Below are positions 6,279-14,350 of a stretch of 18,929 nucleotides of DNA, piece by piece. Source of the DNA: an uncultured Desulfobacterales bacterium (GTDB taxonomy: Bacteria > Desulfobacterota > Desulfobacteria > Desulfobacterales > G020354645); NCBI GenBank assembly GCA_947259865.1, contig CAMYNZ010000036.1, positions 1 through 18,929 of the forward strand, given 5' to 3'. The stretch's first letter is position 1, and every line of letters starts with the position of its first letter. The notes beneath the pieces were generated by a model. That model was not told the DNA's origin, made no database searches, and saw nothing but the letters and a program-made list of their open reading frames with translations. The position numbers and the translations under genes are program-made.

Positions 6279-7718
6279 TTATATTTGTTTTCGTTTATTG
6301 GATGGCAATACCTTCAGCATTTCTCGATACTTAGCTACAGTCCGGCGTGCGATGTTAATTTGTGACTCTTTCAGGAGTTTCGCAATTTTATCATCGCTGT
6401 AAGGCTTTTTGGGATCTTCACTTGCGATGATTTGCCTGATTTTCTCTTGTACACTGGCCGAAGCAATGGCACCGCCTTGAGAGCGTTGAATAGAACTGTT
6501 GAAAAAATACTTCAATTCATAAATACCCTGGGGGGTATAGGCATATTTGTTTGTTGTGACCCGACTGATAGTTGACTCATGCATTCCAATATCGTTGGCC
6601 ACATCTCTGAGCACCATCGGTTTTAAATATGCAATTCCCTTCTCGAAAAATTCCCCCTGATATCTCAATATACTTTCCATAACTTTGTATATTGTTTTCT
6701 GTCGTTGATGGATGCTTTTAATCAACCAGGCTGCTGAGCGCAGTTTGTCTTGGATGTAGTCCTCCGCATCTCCGGAAATTTTTTTGCCGTGGCTCAAGGA
6801 TTTTTTATAAAAAGAGTTCACGCGCAGTTTCGGCATGCCGTCATCATTCAGCATAATTACAAATTCACTATCGAATCTATAGACATAGATGTCAGGTATA
6901 ATATATTGAGCTGTTTCCTCAGAAAATTGACGTCCCGGTCTGGGTTCCAATGCTCTGATGATATTGACCGCCGCGACCACATCATCCATATTTATTTTGA
7001 GGGCCCGGCATATCGCTTTGTAATTCTTTTTTTCCAAATTGCCGAGATGGCTATTGATAATCTCAGCCACCAGGGTGTTATCCACATCCAAATATTTGGC
7101 TTGCAGCATAAGACATTCTCTAAGATCTGCGGCGCATACCCCGATCGGATCAAATGTCTGTATTAATTCCAGGACCGTGCTGACTTTCGCGGGACTTGAT
7201 TCGCTCATTCTTGCCAGCTCTTCAACCGGTACATCCAGATATCCATCTGAATTAAGATTGCCGATGATGATACTCCCGATCTTTTCCTCCTCACTTGTTG
7301 GTCTCGTCATCAGCAATTGCCAGAGGAGGTGTTCATTTAATGATTCCTGGCGGGCGATGAAGGCTTCAAACTTGGGAGATTCTTTACTCTCGGATTCATA
7401 GTTGACTCTGCCGGGTGAATTGTATTCGCCAAGATAGTTGCTCCAGTCAATGTCATCACGAATTTTTTCATCCATCGTTACTTCTTGGGTCGCAGGCGGG
7501 TCATCGGAAGCCGAATCACTTGTTTCGGGGGCAGAATCTTCAAAAGTTGTTTCCTGGACCTCTTCAACTTCAAGGGCCGGATTTTCTTCAAGTTCCTGGT
7601 GAATTGTCTCCATCAACTCCAGTCTTGACAGCTGCAGCAACTTAATCGCCATCTGGAGCTGGGGCGTCATGATTAATTGCTGGGTTAATTTTAACTGTTG
7701 TCTGAGTTCAAGAGCCAT
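6279..7718 (-). CDS. rpoN: RNA polymerase sigma-54 factor
   Basis: Alternative sigma factor that recognises -24/-12 promoters and needs AAA+ activators. The 479-aa product shows all three regions: the glutamine/leucine-rich region I (about 1-50, LKLTQQLIMTPQLQMAIKLL), an acidic region II (about 51-110), and region III with the core-binding part, a helix-turn-helix around HESTISRVTTNKY, and the RpoN box ARRTVAKYRE at 457-466. It starts one base after the lptB stop (TAA-A-ATG), so translation is probably coupled. No -24/-12 promoter was found inside the window, so its own targets lie elsewhere. Confidence 0.98.
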   Translation of the reverse strand: MALELRQQLKLTQQLIMTPQLQMAIKLLQLSRLELMETIHQELEENPALEVEEVQETTFEDSAPETSDSASDDPPATQEVTMDEKIRDDIDWSNYLGEYNSPGRVNYESESKESPKFEAFIARQESLNEHLLWQLLMTRPTSEEEKIGSIIIGNLNSDGYLDVPVEELARMSESSPAKVSTVLELIQTFDPIGVCAADLRECLMLQAKYLDVDNTLVAEIINSHLGNLEKKNYKAICRALKINMDDVVAAVNIIRALEPRPGRQFSEETAQYIIPDIYVYRFDSEFVIMLNDDGMPKLRVNSFYKKSLSHGKKISGDAEDYIQDKLRSAAWLIKSIHQRQKTIYKVMESILRYQGEFFEKGIAYLKPMVLRDVANDIGMHESTISRVTTNKYAYTPQGIYELKYFFNSSIQRSQGGAIASASVQEKIRQIIASEDPKKPYSDDKIAKLLKESQINIARRTVAKYREMLKVLPSNKRKQI

Positions 7719-7719
7719 T

Positions 7720-8442
7720 TTAGAGCCTAAATTCGTCTCCCAAATAAATTCGGCGGGCGGTTTTGCTGGAGGTTATTTTTTCGGGAGATCCAAATTCAAT
7801 AATTTCGCCTTCATTTAATATATATGCTTCGTCACAGGATTCAAGAGTTTCTCTCACATTATGATCAGAGATGAGCACTCCGATTCCGCGAGTTTTTAGA
7901 TGGGCAATGATCTTTTTAATGTCGATAACGGCCAAAGGATCGATACCGGCAAAGGGCTCATCCAGCAAAATGAAAGCTGGATTCGTGGCCAGGGCCCTGC
8001 TAATTTCAAGACGCCGTTTTTCACCGCCCGAAAGTAAAACAGCCTTCTGATCCGACAGGTGCTGTATACCTAACTCCTCGAGGAGCATACTGGTTCGATC
8101 CACCTGCTCTGATTTTGAGATCGGCAAAGTTTCAAGAATGGCCATAATATTTTGCTTGACCGTAAGCTTTCTAAAAATGGAGGTTTCCTGGGGGAGGTAG
8201 CCTACTCCCTTACGCGCCCTCAGATACATGGGGTATTCGGTAATGTCTTCATCGTTTAGTAAAACGCGTCCCTCATCCGGTTTTACGATTCCGATGGTGC
8301 AGTAGAATGTTGTTGTTTTACCGGCTCCATTGGGCCCCAGAAGACCCACGACCCGGCGGCTTTGTACGTCCAGACTGACCGAATTGACAACTTTTCTGCC
8401 ATTATAAACCTTGCCCAGTTTTCTAAGGGACAATATTGCCAT
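7720..8442 (-). CDS. lptB: LPS export ABC transporter ATP-binding protein LptB
   Basis: Cytoplasmic ATPase that works with LptF/LptG to pull lipopolysaccharide from the inner membrane into the Lpt bridge. The 240-aa product has Walker [10 protein letters not shown] (36-44), the Q-loop Q85, signature [11 protein letters not shown] (137-147), Walker B FILLDE (157-162) with the LptB-typical DEPFAGIDP, and the switch H194 ([10 protein letters not shown]). The C-terminal YLGDEFRL is a hallmark of LptB. The ATG has no clear ribosome binding site. Its place between lptA and rpoN is the widely conserved order. Confidence 0.97.
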   Translation of the reverse strand: MAILSLRKLGKVYNGRKVVNSVSLDVQSRRVVGLLGPNGAGKTTTFYCTIGIVKPDEGRVLLNDEDITEYPMYLRARKGVGYLPQETSIFRKLTVKQNIMAILETLPISKSEQVDRTSMLLEELGIQHLSDQKAVLLSGGEKRRLEISRALATNPAFILLDEPFAGIDPLAVIDIKKIIAHLKTRGIGVLISDHNVRETLESCDEAYILNEGEIIEFGSPEKITSSKTARRIYLGDEFRL

Positions 8443-8501
8443 ATTGGTTAGTTACGAATCGATATTTCATTCATTCTATTGCGCCGGTGCAGCCCGGTTC
8501 A

Positions 8502-9065
8502 TTATTTTATTGCGGTTTGAAATACGGCTTCAACCCGTTGGCTTTTGCCGCTGGATGCGCTTATACGTTTATCATCCATATAAAGTGTTATTGTTGATCC
8601 TGCAACTGAATTCTTACCGTCGCCAATCCAGGAATTGGCGCCGGTGAGAACAATTGTTCGGGTCTGCTTGGTATATACGGCCCGCCGGGTTTTTGCCACA
8701 ACCTCACCGAACCGTATCGTGACCGTACCGGTGGCAATAATTTTTTGTATGGCTTCTTGGCCGGTAACCCGTTGGTCCTTTTTTTTATCGGCGATGTAAA
8801 AAATTTTAAGACGATCGGCCGTAATGACGGTCTCGCCCTGGGCAGCCTTGACGTTGCCTATAAATTCTGCCGATTTGGTGTTATTGTCAGTAATCAGCTT
8901 ATCGGCCGAAATTGTGGTTTGATTATTTCTGCTATTTTTTCCAGTGTATTGTTTTAGGCCCTGATCACTCGCTGTTGTGGCTGCAATCGCAGCTTGCAAA
9001 CAAACAACAGTAAACCCAAGGGGCATAAACCGTAACAGGGCCGCTTTACAGCGAAAAAGTCTCAC
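8502..9065 (-). CDS. lptA: LPS transport periplasmic protein LptA (OstA-like)
   Basis: Periplasmic beta-jellyroll protein that polymerises into the bridge carrying LPS to the outer membrane. From the GTG at 9065 the product is 187 aa, with a basic n-region and hydrophobic signal peptide (MRLFRCKAALLRF... cleaved near AIA-ATT, about 28 residues). The OstA repeats follow, such as ISADKLITDNNTKSAEFIGNV and VITADRLKIFY, with a polar tail. The frame stays open to a TTG at 9092. I prefer GTG because AGGGAA lies nine bases upstream and gives a normal signal peptide. It overlaps the lptC end by 20 bases, which implies coupled translation. The family is diverse in sequence; context makes the call firm. 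Confidence 0.92.
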   Translation of the reverse strand: MRLFRCKAALLRFMPLGFTVVCLQAAIAATTASDQGLKQYTGKNSRNNQTTISADKLITDNNTKSAEFIGNVKAAQGETVITADRLKIFYIADKKKDQRVTGQEAIQKIIATGTVTIRFGEVVAKTRRAVYTKQTRTIVLTGANSWIGDGKNSVAGSTITLYMDDKRISASSGKSQRVEAVFQTAIK

Positions 9066-9615
9066 TAAAGGTTCCCTTGACTTTTCCTTCAAGAATCGTA
9101 CTGTTCGTATTCAGATCCATAGACATTCTGTCGGCCAATATCTTGTACGATTCACCTATGATTTCCACCGGTGTTTTGGTTAACAGTAAACGGTTGCGGT
9201 GATCGTACAACAATTGTTCCGTAATTAAACGCGAATTGGCATTTTTAACGACAACATCTCCTGCCACCTCCATATTTTTTGAATCCGAATATAAGATTCC
9301 ATGAGCAGCCGTCATAAAGACTTTTTGCCGGTCTTTTAAAAAAAAGGTGATGCTCAGCTGTTCGAGCCGCACCTGTTTATTTGATTCACTATACTGGGCC
9401 GAAGCAGCGTGCAACATCCACTCTTTTATGCCATCCCGGGTTGCCGTTTGTTGAATTTCACCGATGGTTAAGTTTGCATTGCCGGGAATTGATGACAACA
9501 ACTGCGCCGGGTTGTCTGCAATACGACGGTATTTATAATAAGCCGCCACCGTGAAACCAACGGTTAATACGATAACCACAAGTAACAAAAATTTGAGTTT
9601 TTTTGGGTAAATCAT
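9046..9615 (-). CDS. lptC: LPS export protein LptC
   Basis: Bitopic inner-membrane protein that passes LPS from the LptB2FG transporter to LptA. From ATG at 9615 the product has 189 aa: basic MIYPKKLK, one membrane helix (about 8-26, FLLLVVIVLTVGFTVAAYY), then a periplasmic LptC/OstA-like beta-jellyroll (LSSIPGNANLTIGEIQQTATRDG, later NMEVAGDVVVKNANSRLITEQLLYD). The frame extends three codons further to TTG at 9624; neither start has a clear ribosome binding site. It lies between kdsC and lptA in the conserved order and overlaps lptA. Confidence 0.92.
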   Translation of the reverse strand: MIYPKKLKFLLLVVIVLTVGFTVAAYYKYRRIADNPAQLLSSIPGNANLTIGEIQQTATRDGIKEWMLHAASAQYSESNKQVRLEQLSITFFLKDRQKVFMTAAHGILYSDSKNMEVAGDVVVKNANSRLITEQLLYDHRNRLLLTKTPVEIIGESYKILADRMSMDLNTNSTILEGKVKGTFSETFSL

Positions 9616-9680
9616 GGTCAGCAATTTTATTTAATTCCGGAATCGGGTCTTTGACGAGACGACCAGATAGCCCCCTTGAT

Positions 9681-10325
9681 TTATATATACCGCTTTATTG
9701 CTTGCTCCCATAGCCCCTGGGCTTTAAGGATTGTTTCGCATATCTCCCGGACAGCACCCCTCCCGCCTTTTGCAATGGTAACCATGGCGGCATTTTGGCG
9801 TACAATTTCACAGGCATCCGACACGGCAATGGAAACACCGACCCGGGTCATGATCGGCAGATCCGGCAGGTCGTCGCCGACGTAGGCCGTCCTTTCAGCT
9901 GATACACCGGTCTGATCTGAAATTCGGCTCAACAAAGCTGCTTTATCCGTTATGCCGTCGAAAATATGCTCGATTCCTATATTATGACATCTATGTTTCA
10001 GTGCCATCGAGCTTCTGCCCGTGACAAGGCCCACTTTGATGCCTGCCTCGGTGATGAGTCTCAGGCCAAGTCCGTCTTTTACATTGAAAACTTTGGTTTC
10101 CTGACCGTTATCGTCATAAATAATGTCACCCCGGGTCAAGACTCCATCCACGTCGAGTAGCAGAAGCTGTATCCGTTTTAACTTGCTTTGCAATATGGAT
10201 GCGTTTTCGGCCATTACTGCGCTAGACTTTTTTCTGGACCGTTCCCGGATCACGGGCCCCTGTGGGACAAAAATTATCGAACGGCTTCGCCCTTGGTTGC
10301 TTCGAATCTGGGGCATACTCGCCAT
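9681..10325 (-). CDS. kdsC: 3-deoxy-D-manno-octulosonate 8-phosphate phosphatase KdsC
   Basis: HAD-family phosphatase (C0 type, no cap) that releases phosphate from Kdo-8-phosphate, the step after KdsA in Kdo synthesis for lipid A-core. Motif I is LLLDVDGVLT with catalytic D58 and D60; motif II is VTGRSS; motif IV is GDDLPDLP. The frame from ATG at 10325, four bases after the kdsA stop, gives 214 aa with an arginine/serine-rich N-terminal stretch of 37 residues that has no counterpart in usual KdsC (about 170-190 aa). ATG at 10214 would give a normal 177-aa enzyme, but leaves a 115-base gap. Neither has a good ribosome binding site, so the start is unsettled. Confidence 0.92.
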   Translation of the reverse strand: MASMPQIRSNQGRSRSIIFVPQGPVIRERSRKKSSAVMAENASILQSKLKRIQLLLLDVDGVLTRGDIIYDDNGQETKVFNVKDGLGLRLITEAGIKVGLVTGRSSMALKHRCHNIGIEHIFDGITDKAALLSRISDQTGVSAERTAYVGDDLPDLPIMTRVGVSIAVSDACEIVRQNAAMVTIAKGGRGAVREICETILKAQGLWEQAIKRYI

Positions 10326-10329
10326 TCAC

Positions 10330-11154
10330 TCAATCAGGGCACACCACTTCCCGGATCGCCTTGAGACAGGAGACCAATTCGTAAAGGTCGTCGAGATTCA
10401 GTGAATTCGGTCCGTCACAGAGTGCTTTATCGGGATCCTTATGGACTTCCAGGAATATTCCATCGGCTCCCGCTGCAACCGCTGCACGGGCCAGGACGGG
10501 CGCGAACTCTCGCTGACCTCCTGAACGCCCGCCTTCACCACCGGGCAGCTGAATGCTGTGCGTCGCATCAAAAATCACCGGCCAGCCTGTTTTTTGCATT
10601 ATTTTTATGCTCCGTAAGTCGGCCACCAGGTTGTTGTACCCGAACATCGTTCCCCGTTCAGTAATCAAGATATTTTGGTTGCCGGTGGAAGTAACTTTCC
10701 CAAGAATATTTATGATATCCCATGGCGCCAGAAACTGACCTTTTTTTATATTTATCGGCTTGCCGGTTTTGGAGACCGCCAAAATCATATCGGTTTGCCG
10801 GCACAGAAAGGCAGGAACTTGAATGATGTCCAATACCTTGGCCGCGGCTTCAATTTCGTTGATCCGATGCACGTCCGACAGGACGGCGATACCCAACTCC
10901 GATTTGATGCGTTGAAGTATGCCTAAACCGTCCGCCAGGCCGGGGCCTCTGAATGAGTCAAGTGAGGTGCGATTGGCTTTGTCATAGGAGGCCTTAAATA
11001 TAAACGGGATATTAAGTTCCTGGCTCAACGACTTCAAGAATGCAGCGATTTCAAAAGTGGTTTCGTAACTTTCGATCACACAGGGACCGGCGATTAGAAC
11101 AAGTGGAGAGTCCTGGCCGATGCTTGTTCCGTTTAATTTAAGTGTATGACCCAT
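10330..11154 (-). CDS. kdsA: 3-deoxy-8-phosphooctulonate synthase (Kdo-8-P synthase)
   Basis: Condenses phosphoenolpyruvate with arabinose 5-phosphate to make Kdo-8-phosphate. Key stretches are LVLIAGPCVIES near the N terminus, FKASYDKANR, KKGQFLAPWD, RGTMFGYNNLV, FDATHS and FLEVHKDPDKALCDGP. A cysteine in GPCVIES, where the E. coli enzyme has asparagine, together with the His, Glu and Asp of the later motifs, points to the metal-dependent class II enzymes such as that of Aquifex aeolicus. I chose ATG at 11154 (274 aa, beginning MGHTLKLNG). The frame opens at ATG 11202, but that codon lies at or before the transcription start predicted from the nearby promoter. No clear ribosome binding site is seen. 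Confidence 0.95.
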   Translation of the reverse strand: MGHTLKLNGTSIGQDSPLVLIAGPCVIESYETTFEIAAFLKSLSQELNIPFIFKASYDKANRTSLDSFRGPGLADGLGILQRIKSELGIAVLSDVHRINEIEAAAKVLDIIQVPAFLCRQTDMILAVSKTGKPINIKKGQFLAPWDIINILGKVTSTGNQNILITERGTMFGYNNLVADLRSIKIMQKTGWPVIFDATHSIQLPGGEGGRSGGQREFAPVLARAAVAAGADGIFLEVHKDPDKALCDGPNSLNLDDLYELVSCLKAIREVVCPD

Positions 11155-11206
11155 AAAATTCAAATGACAGATATTTAAGCTAAGACACGGATTTTTCACC
11201 ATTTAA

Positions 11207-11235
11207 AATTTATCCCGGGCACGACCAAAAGTCAA
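11207..11235 (-). promoter_or_regulatory. Sigma-70-like promoter for the kdsA operon
   Basis: On the minus strand TTGACT (11235-11230) is followed after exactly 17 bases by TAAATT (11212-11207), a 5/6 and a 4/6 match to the -35 and -10 consensus. Transcription would begin near 11200, leaving a leader of about 46 bases to the kdsA ATG at 11154. It is the only good promoter found for the leftward cluster. Confidence 0.6.
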
Positions 11236-11252
11236 GAAACGAAAAACAGCCC

Positions 11253-11317
11253 TTGATAAAGACTGTTTTAATTGTTATTAAAACCCATTTTGCCATTGCG
11301 GGAAGGTATATTATAAC
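11253..11317 (+). promoter_or_regulatory. Possible overlapping promoters for the M23 peptidase gene
   Basis: Two candidates lie on the plus strand. The first is TTGATA (11253-11258), 17 bases, TATTAA (11276-11281), which would start near 11289. The second is TTGCCA (11290-11295), 16 bases, TATAAC (11312-11317); it matches the consensus better but would start transcription at about the TTG start codon (11321). The imperfect inverted repeat AAAACAG/CTGTTTT (11243-11269) overlaps the first -35 and could be an operator or hairpin. Confidence 0.4.
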
Positions 11318-11320
11318 CTA

Positions 11321-12691
11321 TTGAAAGTTAAAAAGAAAACTTTAATTTCATTGGGCATAACTTTGGGATGCCTCCTGATTGCCCTGCCGCTGGTCTGGTT
11401 TCTGATGGTTCGATTTGAGGGTGAAAAGCCTTTTATCCACATCAGACTGCAAACACCGGCAGTCGGGGCATCACAGCAAATTCCTGTTATCGTTTCTGAT
11501 CTCAAAAGTGGTGTTCGAGCAGTCCGGATAGGGGTGTTAAAAGACGGGAATGAATCGGTATTATTTGACAAGCGGTTTGTGTCTGAAGCCCGCGACCGTC
11601 AAAATAAAGTTTCTTTGAACGTCAATTTCGAACCGGCAAAACTGGGCCTGAGCGATGGTCCGGCGATACTGCGCGTGGTTGCCAGAGATAACTCCTGGCG
11701 GGCATGGTGGCACGGAAACAGGGCCTACCTTGAAAAACGGGTTGTCATAGACACACAGGCCCCGGGAATAAACGTGTTAAGTCGGTCTCATTATCTTCGT
11801 CAGGGCGGGGCCGGGCTCGTGATTTACAGGCTTTCTGAACCTTGTCCGACCAGCGGCATTATGGTTGAGGATAATTTTTTCCCCGGCTATGCCGGCTACT
11901 TTCGAGATGATAAGATTTTTCTGGCTTTTTTAGGCCTGCACATCAGCCAGGGGCCCAACACCAATATTTACCTGAGTGCCACCGATCTGGCGGGTAACCG
12001 CTCCGATGCCGGGCTGGCCTACAACATTCGGCCCAAGCGGTTTAAATCCGACACGGTTACTATAACCGATAAATACCTTAAGCGCAAAATGCCGGCATTA
12101 AAGATCGAAGGTGCTCAACAACAACAGATCTCGTTGATAGAGAAATTTGTGCTGGCCAACAGCGGGATGCGACAGGACAACTTTCAAAAAATGGCCGAGC
12201 TTGGACATCGCAGCACCAAAGATTTCCACTGGAAAGGTGCCTTTGTGCGCCTGCCAAAGTCGGCCAGAATGTCCGGTTTTGGCGATAACCGCGATTACAG
12301 GTATAACGGTCAGGTTATCGATCGCCAGATACACCTCGGCATTGATCTGGCATCGGTCGCGAGGTCTCCGGTTCCCGCGGCCAACCACGGGAAGGTGCTC
12401 TTTGTGGGAACATTGGGCATATTTGGCAACACTATTATCATTGATCACGGGTTGGGTTTGCTCAGTATGTATTCCCATTTGAGTCGCATGATGGTGGAGG
12501 AACAACAGGCCATTAAAAAAGGCGAGATCATTGGACGTACCGGTATGACCGGCCTGGCGGGTGGCGATCACCTTCATTTTGCTATCCTTGTTCGTAATAC
12601 TTTTGTTAATCCAATTGAATGGTGGGATGCGGTCTGGATCGAAAACAATATTATGGCAAAAATAAAAGAGGTGAAATCCGAATGGCAGTAG
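11321..12691 (+). CDS. Membrane-anchored M23 family (LytM/NlpD-like) metallopeptidase
   Basis: Probable cell-wall endopeptidase acting in the periplasm on peptidoglycan cross-links. The 456-aa product has a basic N terminus (MKVKKKT), one hydrophobic anchor (about 8-30), and a large beta-rich periplasmic region (about 35-310) resembling bacterial Ig-like or Ca-beta domains. The M23 domain is at about 315-440. Zinc and catalytic residues are all present: H338 and D342 (HLGID), H386 in MYSHLS, and H417/H419 in GGDHLHF. It should therefore be active, unlike degenerate activators such as EnvC. The TTG start has GGAAGG about 14 bases upstream, a rather long spacing. It is divergent from kdsA and 74 bases ahead of the hcyS-like gene. 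Confidence 0.9.
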   Translation: MKVKKKTLISLGITLGCLLIALPLVWFLMVRFEGEKPFIHIRLQTPAVGASQQIPVIVSDLKSGVRAVRIGVLKDGNESVLFDKRFVSEARDRQNKVSLNVNFEPAKLGLSDGPAILRVVARDNSWRAWWHGNRAYLEKRVVIDTQAPGINVLSRSHYLRQGGAGLVIYRLSEPCPTSGIMVEDNFFPGYAGYFRDDKIFLAFLGLHISQGPNTNIYLSATDLAGNRSDAGLAYNIRPKRFKSDTVTITDKYLKRKMPALKIEGAQQQQISLIEKFVLANSGMRQDNFQKMAELGHRSTKDFHWKGAFVRLPKSARMSGFGDNRDYRYNGQVIDRQIHLGIDLASVARSPVPAANHGKVLFVGTLGIFGNTIIIDHGLGLLSMYSHLSRMMVEEQQAIKKGEIIGRTGMTGLAGGDHLHFAILVRNTFVNPIEWWDAVWIENNIMAKIKEVKSEWQ

Positions 12692-12765
12692 CCTTGACGG
12701 TATCTTAATAAAACGGCCGCTCGGCCGCAAAAAGGAGAAAGGACCTTGCAGGAGACAGCTACAAG

Positions 12766-13947
12766 ATGAAAGCATATAAGGTTAACAAGACCTATCAGCA
12801 AATAAACGACAAAATTCGAGCGGGCGAAGTCGTAGTGGTCACCGCGGAGGAGATGATCGATATCGTTAAGAAAAATGGCCCGGTAAAAGCTGCAAAACAG
12901 GTCGATGTCGTTACGACAGGAACTTTTGCGCCAATGTGTTCTTCAGGCGCATTTATTAATTTCGGACATTCCGTCCCCACCATTAAGGCCGCCAGGGTCT
13001 GGTTGAATAACGTGCCCGCATATGCCGGCTTGGCGGCAGTTGATTGCTACATCGGGGCTACTGAGCCTTGCGAGGATGATCCCTTGAACAAGGTCCACCC
13101 CGGTGAATTCAACTATGGCGGGGGACATGTTTTGCAGGACCTTTTAGCGGGTAAAAAAATTCATATGAAAGCACTTGCCTATGGAACCGATTGTTATCCT
13201 AACCGTATGACTGAAAAAGAGATAACCCTGAGCGAGCTTCCCTACGCGCTTCTTTGCAACCCGAGAAATGGATATCAAAATTATAACTGTGCCTTAAATT
13301 TGACCGGCAAAACGATCTATACCTATATGGGCGTGCTAAAACCCAAAGCCGCTAACGCCAATTTCTGCTCGGCGGGGCAATTGAGCCCCCTTTTTAATGA
13401 TCCGTATTATAAAACTATTGGGCTGGGAACCCGGATCTTTCTCGGTGGCGGTGAAGGATACGTAACCTGGCAGGGTAGTCAACACAACCCCGGTGTTAAA
13501 AGAACCAAAAAGGGAGTACCGCTTACACCGTCAGGAACCTTATGCGTTATGGGGGATTTAAAAAAAATGAGCCCCAGATGGATTGTGGGATTAAGCCTTC
13601 TGGGATACGGCTGCTCCCTGGCGGTTGGTCTGGGCGTACCGATACCCATTTTGAATGAGAAGATGGCCCAATACACCGCAATATCGGATGATGAGTTATT
13701 CACCCAGATCATTGACTACGGGCATGACTATCCGAACGGTGTTTCGCGCAGCTATGGCAAGGTGAGTTACACTGCACTTAAAAACGGTTATATCGACTTT
13801 GAAGATAAAAAAGTTCCGACGATACCCCTTTCGAGTGTGGTCAGAGCCCGCGAAATAGCCGAAACATTAAAAAAATGGATCTCTAAGGGTAAATTTTTGC
13901 TGGGAGAGCCCCAATTTACCTTACCCGGTTCGCAACGAGGAGCCTAG
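12766..13947 (+). CDS. Homocysteine biosynthesis protein, DUF39/HcyBio family (L-aspartate semialdehyde sulfurtransferase)
   Basis: Members of this family (COG1900), first studied in methanogens, insert sulfur into aspartate semialdehyde to give homocysteine without O-acylated homoserine; the route also operates in sulfate reducers. The 393-aa product shows the family segments, including TTGTFAPMCSSGAFINFGHS with C58, GGGHVLQDLLAGK (118-130), YGTDCYPNR with C143, CNPRNGYQNYN, and GGGEGYVTWQGSQHNPG. Two cysteines at about these places correspond by position to those reported as essential in Methanosarcina. No CBS domain is fused, and no NIL-ferredoxin partner gene lies next to it. AGGAGA ten bases before the ATG supports the start. 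Confidence 0.9.
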   Translation: MKAYKVNKTYQQINDKIRAGEVVVVTAEEMIDIVKKNGPVKAAKQVDVVTTGTFAPMCSSGAFINFGHSVPTIKAARVWLNNVPAYAGLAAVDCYIGATEPCEDDPLNKVHPGEFNYGGGHVLQDLLAGKKIHMKALAYGTDCYPNRMTEKEITLSELPYALLCNPRNGYQNYNCALNLTGKTIYTYMGVLKPKAANANFCSAGQLSPLFNDPYYKTIGLGTRIFLGGGEGYVTWQGSQHNPGVKRTKKGVPLTPSGTLCVMGDLKKMSPRWIVGLSLLGYGCSLAVGLGVPIPILNEKMAQYTAISDDELFTQIIDYGHDYPNGVSRSYGKVSYTALKNGYIDFEDKKVPTIPLSSVVRAREIAETLKKWISKGKFLLGEPQFTLPGSQRGA

Positions 13948-14251
13948 AGGTGGTTTCAAAACCTCATTTTATTCGCCCCGGGTGGGCTAAAACCCAATGG
14001 CTGCGTTGCAGGCTTTCTCAAAATGCTCACATGTAAAAAGGGTTAACCCGTTGAGCCCGTTGGCTCGTTAGCCGGTTATAATTCGGATGGATTCCCTTAT
14101 TTTTACGGACTAAACCGGCTAACCTAAAGTTGCGCCTTGTTGAACTCATTAATGTATAAAATCAAGATGTGAAATCCCGCCGAAGTGTGGCGGGACCCTT
14201 GAACCCAATCTTAGGCTTGTCCGCCTCGGGTGTGGTTTTGAGACCACTTCT
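13946..14251. repeat. Gene-free repeat island with inverted ends
   Basis: The gap 13948-14350 has no credible open frame. Its ends are inverted copies: AGAGGTGGTTTCAAAACC (13946-13963) and GGTTTTGAGACCACTTCT (14234-14251) match at 16 of 18 positions, and each also folds on itself. Inside are GAGCC-CGTT-GGCTC (14053-14066), the pair GTTAGCCGGTT / AACCGGCTAAC (14067-14077 and 14113-14123, 11 perfect pairs), and TCCCGCC...GGCGGGA (14175-14195). The left arm includes degenerate octamers such as CCCGTTGG and CTCGTTAG. No target-site duplication or transposase is seen. The remaining 14252-14350 is AT-rich and contains no feature I can name. Confidence 0.65.
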
Positions 14252-14350
14252 GGACTAAATATTAATAAATAATTCAGGTTCCAATTGGATGATGTCCTAA
14301 TCTTCTGCCTGTCGAAAAATTACTTTGCACCCTGAAAGCAATTAATACCC

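Noticed and set aside
12714..12728. CGGCC-GCTC-GGCCG palindrome before the homocysteine gene as a terminator
   Set aside because: Short stem with no T-tract in the direction of transcription of the upstream gene; likely incidental.
12098..12775. Minus-strand open frame of 225 codons under the M23 peptidase
   Set aside because: Antisense to the catalytic domain of a clear peptidase gene; no recognisable protein features beyond mirrored codons.
13946..14251. Calling the island a MITE outright
   Set aside because: Inverted ends fit, but no target-site duplication and no second copy can be shown from this window.
14252..14350. Sigma-54 (-24/-12) promoter upstream of thpR, from TTGCA near 14324
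   Set aside because: No GG pair at the required distance upstream of TTGCA.
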